A stretch of DNA of 64,000 nucleotides from Xanthostigma xanthostigma (lineage: Eukaryota; Arthropoda; Insecta; Raphidioptera; Raphidiidae), in the NCBI GenBank assembly GCA_963575645.1, contig OY754464.1, positions 76,854,948 to 76,918,947 of the forward strand, written 5' to 3'. Made by a program: the position numbers and the translations under genes. The notes under the pieces were generated by a model, which was not told where the DNA came from, did no database searches, and saw nothing but the letters and a program-made list of their open reading frames with translations. This document shows positions 1-11,560 of the stretch, piece after piece (position 1 is the stretch's first letter; each line of letters opens with the position of its first letter).

Positions 1-110
1 GTTACCGTGCACGCCTGCCGATAATGTGCTGCCATTTGGCGGCAGGGCTGAGGAAACTTGTCCATCTACATTGAACCAAAAAAATCCATCAAATTGAGCG
101 GGATCTTTAA
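1..110 (-). other. Possible coding fragment running off the window start
   Basis: The minus strand is open from about 110 to the window edge and reads FDGFFWFNVDGQVSS, then LPPNGSTLSAG. An AG sits just upstream as a possible acceptor. The plus strand is also open for about 30 codons. I do not recognise either protein. Composition is richer in G+C than the flank. It could be an exon of a neighbouring gene or a TE fragment. Confidence 0.15.
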
Positions 111-319
111 AAATATTGACATATGATATAGTATAATAATAATAATAATTTTATTAATCCAGTAGATCGTGTATAAGATATAGGACATGTCAATATATAT
201 ATAGGTATACATTATATCACGTTAGAAATTTTCCAATTACTAAAGAAAACAATAATATACAAATAATAATAAATAATTATAAATAAATGACAATCAAAAT
301 GAGATAAAATGACGAACAA
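111..319. other. AT-rich spacer with (AAT)n
   Basis: Low-complexity AT-rich sequence with an (AAT)n run near 135-152. No gene or TE terminus was recognised. Confidence 0.5.
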
Positions 320-986
320 TCTAATATATAAAATTCTCGTGTCACAGTTTTCGAAGCCATACTCCTCCGAAACGGCTTGACCGATTTTGATGAAATTTCT
401 TGTGCTTATCCGGTATCTATGAGAATCGACCAACATCTATTTTTCATCCCCCTAAATGTTAGGGGTAGTCCACCTCTAAATTTTTTTTTTATTTTTTAGA
501 CAAAATTTTTAATTTCTATTTTTTTATGATACAACATACAAAAATACATACAATCCTCAATTTTCACCCTTCTACGATCAACCCTTATTTTTTAATAGCC
601 ATTTTAGTAATTTAATCATTTTTCCTCTCCGGTCGAAAACTGATCAATCGTCATTTAATTAGTTATCCCCGCCAGATGTCTACAGGTGTCACTTCGCCAA
701 CATCTATTTTTCATCCCCCTAAATGTTAGGGGTAGTCCACCCCTAAATTTTTTTTCTTCCTTCCCCATTCGTTCTTTTGCACCGGGCACGACGGCGCAGC
801 CGGAGTGCTCGACATACACACATATACGTCCATGTATATTTTAAAATAAATAAAATAGATAGATAGATGTTCCAATTAAATTGTTTTATTATTTCACTTT
901 ATACGTAGCGAAGCACGTACAGGGCTGCTATTTATATATATATTATGTATACTGTTAGGCGGTACGAAGTTCGCCGGGTCCGCTAG
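320..986 (+). mobile_element. Non-autonomous Helitron (667 bp)
   Basis: It starts TCTAATATATAAAATTC after an A and ends with the GC-rich GCCGGGTCCG then CTAG before a T. That is the Helitron signature (5' TC, 3' CTRR, A/T target) with no inverted repeats. A block of about 55 bp with the core CCCCCTAAATGTTAGGGG occurs twice inside (about 432-489 and 698-752). A (GATA)n run lies at 855-868. There is no Rep/helicase reading frame. Confidence 0.7.
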
Positions 987-1069
987 TAATGTATAAATAA
1001 CAAATAAAACAAGATAAAATGTAAATAACAAATTAAAAGTCATTTAAAAATCATTAAAACAATAATATG

Positions 1070-1535
1070 CCTTTCCAATTAGCATATTTTTTATAATAAA
1101 GAGATTAAAATTTCAGATAATGGCTAGTATTCAACATATTATTTGCTATTCGTTGCCACGGTTAACCTACATAGTAAGTTCCACGTCATGTAAAAATTAA
1201 TCAAAGCGTGTTTAACTAGTTAATTTCTGACAGATCTACAAAACAAAAGAGCGGCTGATTTTTTTTTAATTACAAAATATTTCCGAAACTATTAAGTTTA
1301 GAAAAAAAAATTAACGAAACTTTCTTGAAAAAATAAATAGAATAATAAGCCGTTATGAAATGTATACCATTATTATGTAAAAAACACCGTTATGGCATAT
1401 ATCTCTTCTGCGCATGCGCCGATTTTCCCTAAAAACAGAAGGGCTCTTCATATTTGCATACCAAACATCCTCCCAAAATTTGGTTTCAATCCGCTTATCC
1501 GTTTGACCTGTATCGTGTTCACAGACAAACAGACT
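1070..1535 (-). repeat. Rep-A copy
   Basis: Member of a dispersed family seen also at 2640-2940 (-), 11150-11560, 12990-13085, 14830-15485, 41575-42085 (-), 60575-61185 and 63488-63800. Signature blocks are GCGCATGCGCCGATTTT and CATCCTCCCAAAATTTGG. It is noncoding-looking, with text typical of insect non-autonomous TEs. Superfamily is uncertain, though some copies are fused to a Helitron-like CTAG end. Confidence 0.7.
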
Positions 1536-1536
1536 A

Positions 1537-1665
1537 ACCGGCCGAGGCATTGGCTCGCGAGACTGCCTCGTAAGCCGTGCTCGGTCGGTCTGGACGCGGC
1601 TAATCAGGCTGCGGCAGCCGGGAGCTCGAGGCTGCTGAAATGCGCGGGCTCCCATACACCGTCAT
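1537..1665. other. GC-rich segment at a LINE 3' boundary
   Basis: About 130 bp much richer in G+C than its surroundings, between a Rep-A copy and a (GATA)n tract. It is probably a fragment of another retroelement 3' region. No product is identifiable. Confidence 0.3.
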
Positions 1666-2500
1666 AGATAGATAGATAGATATTTTTTATTTGTCGCATT
1701 TACAAAATTTGACAAAACGTCATATAACATTTGAAATTATAAAAAATCATTAAAATTATATACACACACACAAGGGAACGCGTTTCTAAAAGTAGAGTAT
1801 TATATAATTTTAGTGACCAATAATAATTGGTTCATATTTCTGTTTGTTTACAGAATGAAAAGGCACTCTTATGTTTCTCGCATCACGTGTATTGTGAGAG
1901 TGTATTTCCTCAACAATTTGGAACTTAGATAGGTTTCGTTTGATATACAAGAGATTTACGAAAACGAACAGTGAGGGTAGCGTTATGATATTTAAAGTTC
2001 TAAAAAGAGGAGCACAGTGAGCAATATACTTTGATTTAGTTAATATTGTAACTGCTTTCTTTTGCAATTTGAAGACTCTATCAACATGAGCGTCAGCACC
2101 TCATATAATCAGTCCATATTGCAAAATAGAATTAAAAAGACCATTGTAGATAGTAACACATACATCTGTGGACGCTATGTTTACAATTTTTCTCAGCGGG
2201 AATAATATTTGCGATAGCCTTTACAAATCGAATCGATCTGTGTGTTCCATTTAAGATTGTTATCAATATTTATCCCTAGACATTTTACACTAGTAACAGG
2301 TTCTGCAACGGAAACAGTGGTTTTATACTTAAAAACACAGCGCTGTGTCTTTTTTTTATTTAAGAGTAATTTATTTGCAGTAAACCATGTAGATGCTCTA
2401 TTTAAAGCTTGCTAGTTAGCAAGGAAGTGTCATCTGCGTAAAGGTAGGTGCTTATATTGGGTACAAACCACGTAAGATCGTTAATACAGATTATAAAAAA

Positions 2501-3433
2501 TTGGTTGTCTGTAAAGTCGGTTTACGGACGATAGTTTTACGTGATAACGTATTCCGTAATACATAACCTAACTTTATATAATAATTATAATAATTCGAAT
2601 CTATGATATTGCATCTTTCGCTTCAAATTTAGGTAAATTTTATTAAGTAGAATAATAAAACACTATAAAAAGTATACTATTATTATATAAAAAACAACTA
2701 TGGCATGTATCTCTTTTGCGCATGCGCCGATTTTCCCCAAAAAATTTACAAAAATTTCTAGTAAAAATAGATAGAGTAAAAACCGTTTTAAAAACTATAT
2801 TATTATTATATAAAACATCATTACTTATAAGAGATATATTCTTTTACGCATGCGCCGATGTTCCCCAAAAACAATAGGCCACTTCATATTTGCATATCAA
2901 ACATCCTCCCAAAATTTGGTTTCAATCCGCTTATCCTTGGTGTCGGAATGATAAGAAATGTCAAAAGTGACGTTTGCAACTGTCAAAGTATTATGTTCTA
3001 ATAATAATTAGTTATTCCAATACTTAACTTAGAAGGCGTTGCATTTCACAAAATACTAATGTCAAAAAATTGAATTAAACATTAGAAATGCAGCCGTTTT
3101 CATGTTAAGACAAGACATACGTTCTCTTCTAATTTCCATGTACGGCAAACAAAGACGACCGACCGCGTCGCGCCATGCATTAGACAACATTGCATTTATA
3201 CAGCTATTTTTCTATATAAATTTGTATATAAAAAAAAAAAATGTTCTCCTCTTTCGTTTAAGACTGGTTTCAAGCCGATCTGATTTAAATTGAGCGAGAA
3301 ATTAGCAAAAAGCACGCACAGGGTCAGGCGGAACGTTACGCGTTAGGAACGTTACACTTTTTCGTGCATGCAGCCGGTGTTTTATCAATTTATAAGATCG
3401 GTGATTCATCAATTTATAAGACGTTATCACGTC
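2501..3433 (-). mobile_element. T-run MITE copy 1, inserted in a LINE, itself carrying Rep-A
   Basis: One end is TTGGTTGTCTGTAAAGTCGG and the other is the complement of GACGTGATAACGTC followed by the CACCGGCTGCATGCACG block. Internal inverted motifs (ACGTGATAACGT / ACGTTATCACGT) lie near each end. The flanks are T-runs. LINE codons on either side rejoin in frame if it is removed, which fixes its limits to within a few T's. Rep-A pieces occupy 2640-2940. Confidence 0.8.
2640..2940 (-). repeat. Two partial Rep-A copies in tandem
   Basis: The pieces 2640-2740 and about 2760-2937 both contain GCATGCGCCGAT and TATTATTATATAAAA. They lie inside the T-run MITE. Confidence 0.65.
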
Positions 3434-3565
3434 AAAAGTAAAGGACCAAGAATGGATCCTTGTGGTACACCACATGTTATCGGGTCTAAGCTGGATTCAT
3501 TTATTTGTTTGATAACAACTTTTTATATATGCATGCGTTCGACTGGCTGCCGCAACCAGGCTACC

Positions 3566-3984
3566 TAGTGCGCGGGGGCACTTATTCCTATGCTCAGTAT
3601 GGAATAATTAGTATTACATATCATTTAACAGTGCGAAAAGAATGTTTCATCCCTGACTTCCAGTATTAGCCCTTATATAGGAACTACATAATGCATGTAA
3701 GGATTGCCGGAATGTTGGCAACACGTACTTTCCCTATTGCCAATGGCGCTACAATACGACCCACCAGAGTAAGACTGTTTGCTGCACTACCTATACTACA
3801 TACCAGTTCGTGTCACACACAGCAAGAGCGACAATAGCTGGCGGTTTACGGTGTGTTTCACTACGAACGTGCAGAATTGAAACTTTCTTGCGGTAAATGG
3901 AGCAGTCGGACGCATGTAAATGATCGGAGGAGGGGCGTGCGCGCGCGCCCTATATCTCTACTATGAAGGGTAGAGGTAAGGAGG
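3566..3984. other. Unassigned stretch
   Basis: No reading frame or repeat terminus was recognised. The stretch includes a CG-rich patch near 3930-3955. Confidence 0.4.
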
Positions 3985-4110
3985 AGTATCTTATATCCAA
4001 TCCTATTATCGGAGAAATCAAGGAATTACATCGAAGAAAAAGACTGCCTTCGCTCACCGCACATTGAAGATAGATAATGATTCATACAGTAAATTATTAA
4101 ATATATGATT
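3985..4110 (-). repeat. Rep-C fragment
   Basis: Reverse-complement match to 25165-25330 and 53820-53960 (CCTTCGCTCACCGCACATTG and a GGAATTACATCGAAG block). It is a dispersed repeat of unknown class. Confidence 0.6.
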
Positions 4111-4331
4111 CAACATGTGGCCGTCTAGTTATGCACACTCAAAAACCAACCGCATGTGCTTTACTAGGTAGTTGACCGCGCTGACTGTTTATAACCAAAA
4201 ATGGGACCTCATATTGCGTAAAAATTTACCCACTAATATTTATTGTTACCTAATATATATAAAATGTTAACAAAACTCCTCGATCTTATTTCGAGTTTTT
4301 TTTTGGGTGTTGTAATTTTTTATATCTATAA

Positions 4332-4470
4332 TCTATATATATAAAAGTCTCGTGTCACAATTTCGGCCGCGCTAATCTCCGAAACCACTAAACCGATTTT
4401 AATAAAATTTTGTAAATATGTCTTGCTTGGTGCAACTTACGCTATAGGATAATCATTATTAAATTTCGCG
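4332..4470 (+). mobile_element. Helitron 5' end, truncated
   Basis: TCTATATATATAAAAG follows an A and is followed by TCTCGTGTCACAATTT, as in the 320-986 element. No 3' CTAG end is present before the LINE tail at 4490. Confidence 0.55.
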
Positions 4471-4489
4471 CCGTTCTCAAGTGAACAAT

Positions 4490-4770
4490 ACAGATAGATA
4501 AATAGATTTATTGGTTTAGATATACAAATCATTGTTAAAAACACGTCAGAAAAAAAAAATATAATCAGTAAACGTAGTATTTAGGGAGCATTGCTCGCTT
4601 CTAAAAATCCTTTATACGTGTAAAAACATTCTTTACCTAGATATTTAAAAAGCGTTTTTTTTTAAAGTTTCAAGGCTCTGATTACGGAGGTCCAAAGACA
4701 ATTTATTAAAAAATTTCATTCCTCAATAATTAGGTCTATTCGTTGAATGTTTCGTATTAAAAAAAAAAAC
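4490..4770 (-). mobile_element. LINE 3' end (ORF2 C-terminus)
   Basis: The minus strand reads FFNKLSLDLRNQSLETLKK, then after a frameshift FKYLGKECFYTYKGFLEAS and a stop (TTA at 4581-4583). This matches the usual C-terminal layout of jockey/CR1-type RT proteins. The (GATA)-like 3' tail is at about 4490-4508. Confidence 0.7.
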
Positions 4771-5340
4771 ATCCAAATATAAATTAATTTTCCATCTTTA
4801 ATAACCGAGTTGCATATTGGATATATCACTGTGTAACCAAATTAGCATCGACTATCTGACGCCTGGTTAACTTCAGTGAAACACCTTTCGGATGCGTCTG
4901 CAGGTTTTCGATATCGAATCCGGCTTTGAGGATGCAATCCTATACATAAAAAGCAGTAACGCACAAAGTCACCCCTTCAACACACGCGTGCAGAAAAGCC
5001 AATTTCCTATGATGTGCAGATGCACGCAACCAACACCCTTCACGGTCACCGTTTGTTCTCTGATGGCTTTTAAATGTCGTTCCACCACGTAGAATATTCA
5101 TGTGAAGCTGCAGATATGTGTGAAGTAGAAATGGAACGGGTTAAAACATTGTACCGCACAATTAGGATGGGTGAACTATTTGACAATCACTTCACTTCTG
5201 TAACTTGGTCGATTGGCATCGTTTCTTTTTCACCTATCATCAATTGCCATCAGTGGTTGTTCCTCTACGAATGCTGCAGAACAACTAAAAATAGTAGGTT
5301 GTTCATAATTTTGGAATGAATTATATTTTATAGCGACTAT
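4771..5340. other. Unassigned, less AT-rich stretch
   Basis: Two overlapping plus-strand frames of 66 and 81 codons (4892-5092, 5074-5319) have no recognised domain. The end (GAATGCTGCAGAACAACT to GGAATGAATTATATTTTA) resembles 10320-10370 and the complement of 24960-25020, so part is repetitive. Confidence 0.35.
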
Positions 5341-5348
5341 TTAATCAT

Positions 5349-6032
5349 TTAAGGAGGTTGAGCCGTTTTACGAAGGTAATGAAAAAAATCTGAAATAAAG
5401 TTTTTTTAATAGATTTTTTTATGACAAAATTTTCTGTAAAAAATCCAAAATCATTAGGAGATTTATAAAGTTAAAAATTAAAAAAAACTTTTACATGTAG
5501 TCTTATGGAAAATATGTCAACCTAGCATGCAAACGGTACATTTTAATTTTTTGCAAAAAACCAAATAACGTCAACAGTTTCGAAAACTAACTATGTAAAG
5601 CATCGATGTGTAACGCATATATTTTTTCCAATTTAATTAAGAGACTTTTAATCAATAAAAAAAATTATTAAACCTTAACAGTTTTCGATTATGAACTTTT
5701 ATTCTTGACAATTTTAACTGAATTTTCAACTTTTTAATGATTTAATTTTAATTTTTATTACTTCTAATTTCTTTTTTTTAATTATTTACTGCAAAAAATA
5801 TGTAAAATACAGATATTTACATAAATTTAATTTTTCTAACCTAACTTTGTACAAAAAATTCAAAAGTTAGTCCATTAAATAAAATACATACTGAAATAAT
5901 TAATATTAAAAAAAATGATTTATTTATGTTTTTATGACAATAATTTATTGGTATCGTCGACTTATAACCTTTTGTAAAAATTTATTGTGGAAGAGTTCCC
6001 ATTTAGAATTCGACTTACTTTTGATTGGGACT
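5349..6032 (+). mobile_element. AT-rich TTAA-flanked element, copy 1 (right end lost)
   Basis: TTAA then GGAGGTTGAGCCGTTTTA opens about 680 bp that match the complement of 27714-28407 along nearly the whole length. The matching right terminus (complement of GGAGGTTGATGCGTTAC) is missing and the match stops at GGGACTGTAA. Confidence 0.75.
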
Positions 6033-7366
6033 GTAAGATACAATATATAACACTACAATAAAGAACACGTGGGGTTTTCTCAATTTATTATAAGTATTGA
6101 ATTTAACGTCTTATAAAGTAAAATGTGTTGTTTTAAAACGCAAAAAAGATTTCTCTGTTGGTTAATTATTATCGCTGCATGAAGTCTAACAATTATTCTG
6201 CATTATACGACTCAAAAATAATTTATTGATTAATCTTATATTATAACATTATTTTTTCACAAATACTTTGAATTTAGGACTTTTTCTTCGTAATAATAAA
6301 GTGCAGTATTTCGTGCTTTTTCAAAAACAGCCCCTTCAGAGAGTGAAAAGAGGTAAATATAGTCTAAAAATCAACATGGGCGTCATTTTCAAGGTTCGTC
6401 AGAACGTTCTAGTTCGGGGTGGAAATTATTTATTTACAATAATAAACGTTTAACAATACATTTAAACCCACAACGAAAGCGCACTTCTCAAACGAAACAG
6501 TAATAATAACGTTAACAGAAACAAAACTAATAGTTCTAAATAATAAAATAGAAGACTAAGTAACAGAAGAATATAAAGTCACTAATTATGTACACAAAAT
6601 ATTTACAATACAGGAACACACCAAAGTTTACACTTATTCGCACTTGTCTACTAACTATATTCACAGGATTATTTACAACACAGAAGCTATTTATGTAACA
6701 CCAGATTTATATAATTGCAGTCAATGGTTTACACAGCTCATTTATCTTCTATCTTAGCAGCTACCTCGGTCTTGCTATACCGACTCAATAATTTATTGCA
6801 CAATTGTCTGTAATCCACTGTACGTACGCTGCAACTGACCGACTGAATCGCCAACCACTCCGCTCGCATTTTATAGCTTCGTCCCCCGCCTGTAGAATGT
6901 TCTAGAAGCACCGAGATCTTTCCTTTACATGTATCGCCTTCTTCAGGTAACTTTATGAACTTTATGATTTCCATTGTTGTTGTTGCGAGAATATTTCACA
7001 GAAAGCATAGTCGTCCCAACAGGGAGCGCGCAACAGTAATTATATTACAATAAAGAATGCTATGAACTAAAACATATGTGTTCAGCTAAAAAATGTTGTC
7101 GATTAAAAAAAATTGTACAACATAAGTTTATCGTAAAATCTCTAGTTCACGCATCCCTTCTAAACAACAAGAAAATCTCCTAACCCTAAACGGATATTGC
7201 TAATGTATTCAAGACACGTGATCAGACGTTTAATTTCGGCGACATTTTCCTTCACACCGAAAGTGCCCCGCTTTTGGTCAAATAATTTATGTATATCTAT
7301 GTGTGTAACAAACTAGACACCATTTCGGATTATAATTGCTGTACGTATGTGTATGTATAAATAGAG
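6033..7366. other. Unassigned stretch, possibly LTR-like
   Basis: AT-rich with many AACAAAAC / TTTACAATA tracts, then a GC-richer part near 6740-7030. The texture resembles 47515-47880 and insect LTRs, but no TG...CA pair or duplicated copy was established. A 78-codon minus frame (6738-6974) is unrecognised. Confidence 0.25.
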
Positions 7367-7396
7367 ACAGAGAGGGAGGGAGAGAAAGAGAGAGAA
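7367..7396. repeat. GA-rich microsatellite
   Basis: Run of GAGAGA/GAGGGAGG units, imperfect. Confidence 0.8.
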
Positions 7397-7714
7397 CTAC
7401 ACAACACACTAGTGGTTTGTGTCTTAATGAGAACGGTATAATCTTCCTCGATTCCCATCCCGCCTTTGCACTAATCGCGTCTCATTAATATTTATAACGG
7501 CGCTATTCTCTGCGTTGCTAAATGCCCTCTTCATTTATGGGCCGTAATATTATGTGCAGTCAAAAAGATTATTTGCTATCAACTTTCTTAATGTTATAAT
7601 TTATAGGGCTGCTAATTTAACTACGGCCAGAGTAAGGGTGGTCGGAGAGAAGGAACTTTGCACATTATTGTATCGCCTTGATAACCAATTTAAAAATGAA
7701 AGTAATTTATAAAA
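7397..7714. other. Unassigned stretch
   Basis: No reading frame or repeat end recognised. Confidence 0.4.
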
Positions 7715-7905
7715 GATAGCGGTCCAGTCCGGTTTCACCCGGGTGTAAAAGAACGAATAGCGAAGGAAGGTACATGAGTACACACATTAATCTTAGTTTA
7801 CCAAGATGAATGTTGTGTCCAAATTTCATGATGATCGGAGTTACCGTTCAAAAGTTTTTGTCGATAAAAAGCAGTATTTATACTTTTTTTAACTAATAAT
7901 TTTTT
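7715..7905 (-). mobile_element. Helitron 3' part (tRNA-Helitron family)
   Basis: Complement of the family 3' end: GCGGTCCAGTCCGGTTTCAC with hairpin, then the GATGAATGTTGTGTCCAAAT block. The terminal CTAG has decayed to CTAT. It joins Rep-D at about 7905. Confidence 0.7.
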
Positions 7906-8032
7906 ACGTTTAAAGTGAATAAAAATTATTATTGTAAATTCATTTTAAAGTTCATATTTTCGGGTGAATAATAACAAATTATGGCAGGAAGAAGTTTAAC
8001 TTCAGTCGTGTGGTCTAAAGCACACTCGTTTT
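7906..8032 (-). repeat. Rep-D copy
   Basis: Complement of CGAGTGTGCTTTAGACCACA...CTTCTTCCTGCCATAATTTG, found also at 35318-35460, 57285-57430 and 61505-61580. Confidence 0.75.
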
Positions 8033-8433
8033 TTTTTTTCTCCAATATTTCCCGAACTGAACCAATATCAGTTTTATAAAGAGATGCACATAGGTAGAGG
8101 GCAGAGGTGTGTATGTAGGTATATAGTTCGATATAACACAGGGCAGATGGTATTAGGTATGCGTAACGCGTTAATCACGGTTTCCTCGTAAATCGAATTA
8201 TATACGTTGTGAAGTACCAACCAGCTGCCATACCGGGCGAGAGTGTTGCCTCTCGTGGAGGTGTTGGGAAATACGCGGCGCAATACGTCCCTCCTTATCC
8301 AACCAATCATCCGCACCTATCTATTGATTCTGAGGTACTTCTCTCTAAAAATGAACAAACTAACAACAATCCCGGCAATACGGTTAGTTATAGCGTTGTG
8401 GCCCGACTGAAATATTATGCATAGGCAGGATAA
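8033..8433. other. Unassigned stretch
   Basis: Overlapping 70-80 codon frames on both strands have no recognised domain. The base mix is somewhat less AT-rich. Confidence 0.3.
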
Positions 8434-9035
8434 TAATGATGTATCGCTCCTGAGCGAGTCGTTCATAATGAACGACTCCTTTCGTAGAGCGGAGCGAGTC
8501 GCTCTTTTTTTGTGAATGACTCACTCCGAGCGCTATTTCTCTGTGCTGAGCTGTTCTGTACTGTTGCATTCGCACATTTACAGAGCGCACACAACACAGA
8601 CCGCAGAGGCACAAGTGAATTTTGCACGTACGAAGTTATCTTTGCAGAGTCATTTAAAGTTGAATGACACACTGTAAGTGCAATAGTACTAAGCTTAACA
8701 GTGACTGAAACCATTCACATTGACGTCGTTAACAAATATATAATATTGTAACAATAAACATTATTATTGTTAAGCTTTTATTTTACTTTGTAGTTTATCT
8801 GAAATGCAAATATTATAAGATCAGAATCATATTAATATGAGCTCAGAGCTGAGTGTGTATTGTGCTGTGCAATGCTTCTTGACTCCTGAGCATGGTATGA
8901 TGACAGTTCACACCTCTGCAGTAGTGCCTACTGTCTAGTGTCGCTCCTTTGAACGACTCCCTCTGAGCGACTCTTTTTAGCGAGCGGAGCGCACGGAGCC
9001 AGCTCCCAATAAAGAGTCATGTGGACACATCACTA
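8434..9035 (+). mobile_element. hAT-N1 MITE copy 1 (602 bp)
   Basis: Starts TAATGATGTATCGCTCC (consensus TAGTGATGTGTCGC) and ends GTGGACACATCACTA, giving inverted ends TAGTGATGTGTC. Flanks CAGGATAA / CAGAGTAA are an imperfect 8-bp target duplication. The left part is rich in GAGCGAGTCGTTC-type inverted units. Related copies are at 46095, 51157 and 52670. The minus-strand frames inside (up to 83 codons) look incidental. Confidence 0.85.
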
Positions 9036-10270
9036 CAGAGTAAATATTCTTACTACGTAACAGCACATTGTAGTGATGTAACGAATATTTGCTTCCGCAA
9101 AATTCATACAAATGTTATTCAACAATCAACAATCATTTTTTGAATTTTACTCCTTAAGAAACGATTTTGTGTTATAAACGGGTAATTTTACGCTCCACCG
9201 CTTCAAGTGTGGTGTTACGCTCGTCCGCTTCAAAAGAGACAAACGTTTATATCTCTCGTTTAAACATAATGTCACTTGCTCGTATAATACCTTCATTTAC
9301 GAACGAGATACATACGCTACTAGTACTGTGCGATCGGCGAAAGAAGACCGGTGGGGAAAGGGCAAGAAGTCACTGATGCGTTCCCAAATTATCGGAATTC
9401 ATAGGCGGCGCATAGCAAGGCATGCAAACAATGTATAGCTTTAAATTTTAAGGCATTATTTTGAGCCTCTAACTCGCACATTTTAATTACATTCGCTATG
9501 ACCTGCCTAGCGCCACTTCTAATTGTTTTTCCCTTTTTACTTTCCATTTTGATGATATTCAGACAACACCCCTCAACTTAGTCCGTGGACGCACGCCTAT
9601 GTACTGTCTGGTGTATGATTTTTTGTACTGTTAGCAAGTGTCGCTGTATAGTCGTACGGCTATGGCAAGAGTACAATTATCGCGATACCACAATTGTGAT
9701 ACGATTGGTCGACTGGACTCCCTTATTGCATAGAAGCGGTTCCAGGACCATTACCTTTTACTAATATAAAATACACGTGCGCTCTTCTGCAATAAGGTCA
9801 TAAGGCTACATTCCATAGACCGGTCTTCTTTTAAAAATCCTACAGTACGTTCATTTCCTGCTGTAATGAAAAATTTTAAATAATTCAATTTTTACAGTAT
9901 TGCAATTAATTTATATCGATGCATTATTGTTCTCATTCCCTTTAGAGTATTTTGTATGTCTATAATTTAATTACCAATTGCAGTTTAATTATTTCACATA
10001 GGTACATATTCTTCACATCTCCTTTATAGCGTTATTAATTTCCATAATTATTACAAAACTCCATTAATTGTTACTATAGGTGTAATGTGGAAGACAAACT
10101 CACCGTTGTCAAGTGCTTTTGAACAGTTTCTCTTCTACGGTCTAGTTTCTATTCCATATAATGATTATTATTTATGATAACCACCTTTGTTACGCAATTT
10201 GTCATTGAACTAGTTAATGTCTTCGAAACAAAGTTTCGGGTCCACCCCATTCAAGATAAATTGTTGTATC
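9036..10270. other. Unassigned stretch
   Basis: AT-rich, with a GC-richer patch near 9180-9380 that has a 69-codon frame without recognised domain. Nothing else is supported. Confidence 0.3.
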
Positions 10271-11110
10271 AGTAACTATTTATACTTTGTAATCAGCGGC
10301 AGATCATCATTCTATGAGCGCTACAGAATTTCAGATATCCACTTCATAGTTATAGAATGAATTATATTTTTCCTATGTTAGGAAATAGTGTAAGGCCTCT
10401 TGTTAACGACAACGGATAACGGCCCGATTTTTATGACGGGCCGACGCGCAGTGTTAAATAGGTGTTTGTTAACGCGACGGGCATGTAACCGTTGCAACAA
10501 AATTCAACGGATACCCGCACGTCGCCCCTCGACGCGACGGAGGTCGGTCCGATGCAGTGGACCACGTAATTTCATAGAAGTCTGTTGACGACGACAGATG
10601 TGCGCGCACGTTTTTACCTATACCTACCTACCTACCTTGTGCTGCTCATTGTGAATGTAGAGTTCAAAATTGATATTGATATGGATTTATTAATTAGCCT
10701 TGTTCATAATAGGCCAGTGTTGGGACAAGAGTTTAATTTCAAAAATAAACAAGCAAGACGTAACGTACTTGCATTTCTTCGCCCTTCAAGTATAGAACTG
10801 ATATCGATAACAACGGACGCGCTCACGTTATATTAGCGGATCGTGTACAAAGGTAACAGTTTCGTGTCGGCCCATTACCCGCACGATCGGCGCTTAAGTT
10901 TGATAGCCACTGGCAGATCATAAAACTCGCGTGTGTTCTGTGTGGCACAGTTTCTTGCGTTCGGGCGCCGTTCTGCGCTTGAAGCAGCACATGAAACGTC
11001 ATCATCAAATACCTCCGGTGACCACCGCGTAACTCCTGACCCACAAGTTACAGGCGTGTTATTTAGATCGGCTTAGAGCTGCATTTACCGTCAGCACATT
11101 AGGACAAATA
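10271..11110 (+). repeat. GC-rich dispersed repeat, inverted relative at 24700-25060
   Basis: Segments (CTGCATTTACCGTCAGCACA at about 11078, the ACTTGTGGGTCAGGAGTTAC complement near 11030, the TATGAGCGCTACAGA block near 10315) recur as the reverse complement at 24700-25060. The plus frame 10681-10836 (MDLLISLVHNRPVL) loosely recalls the start of a MADF-type domain as found in some Harbinger TE proteins. This is weak. Confidence 0.45.
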
Positions 11111-11149
11111 AGCATCACTTTTATTTATCTCATTCAGTCCAACATCATT

Positions 11150-11560
11150 GAATGGCGTTAGTTTAGGTCAAAATTCACTTTTCAAAATTTTACGATATTT
11201 TTTCGTTTTGAGGTCCCCTGAATCCAAAAGACATATTTTTGGAACGGATTGAAATCAAATTTTGGGAGGATGTTTGATACGTAAATATGAAGAACCGCGT
11301 ATTGTTTTTGGGTAAAAATCGGCGCATGCGCAAAAGAGATATATGCTATAACGTTGTGCTTTATATAATAATGGTAGGGTATACCTACTTTTCAAACGGT
11401 TTATTATTCTATTTATTTTTTTAAGAAAGGTTTGTTAAAAACATGTTTTTTCTAAACTTTATAGTTTCAAAAATATTTTGAAAATAAAAAAAAATCAGCT
11501 GTTCTTTTGTTTAAAGTTGGAATAATCCCGTCGCCCAATTGGCTGGAATTTTTTAATTTA
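11150..11560 (+). repeat. Rep-A copy
   Basis: Contains GGAGGATGTTTGATACGTAA and AATCGGCGCATGCGCAAAAG. It ends in CCCGTCGCCCAATTGGCTGG as in 15460-15485. Confidence 0.75.

Larger units (their letters stand above)
1664..3565 (-). mobile_element. Jockey/CR1-type LINE reverse transcriptase remnant, split by an insertion
   Basis: Minus-strand pieces read, in order, CGVPQGSILGPL (about 3440-3530), then after an insertion FIICINDLTWF, the catalytic YADD at 2429-2440, LGINIDNNLKWN, and the C-terminal LQKKAVTILTKSKY to a stop near 1810. A (GATA)n tail at 1664-1683 marks the 3' end. These are RT domain motifs of jockey/CR1-like non-LTR retrotransposons. Stops and frameshifts show that it is dead. The 933-bp element at 2501-3433 separates the GVPQGS and YADD blocks. 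Confidence 0.88.

Noticed and set aside
4892..5319. Upstream CYP4 exon
   Set aside because: Neither strand gives CYP4 N-terminal motifs (such as the W-x-x-R-R-K region), and phases do not fit exon a.
6738..6974. 78-codon minus-strand gene
   Set aside because: No recognised domain, splice context or repeat-independent support. Kept only as part of an unassigned stretch.
6420..7030. Solo LTR
   Set aside because: LTR-like texture but no defined TG/CA ends, duplication or second copy.
8384..8714. 76-83 codon minus-strand genes
   Set aside because: They fall inside hAT-N1 copy 1 and mirror frames in the other copies.
10681..10836. MADF-domain exon
   Set aside because: Only a short loose resemblance at the start; no tryptophans or full domain follow.
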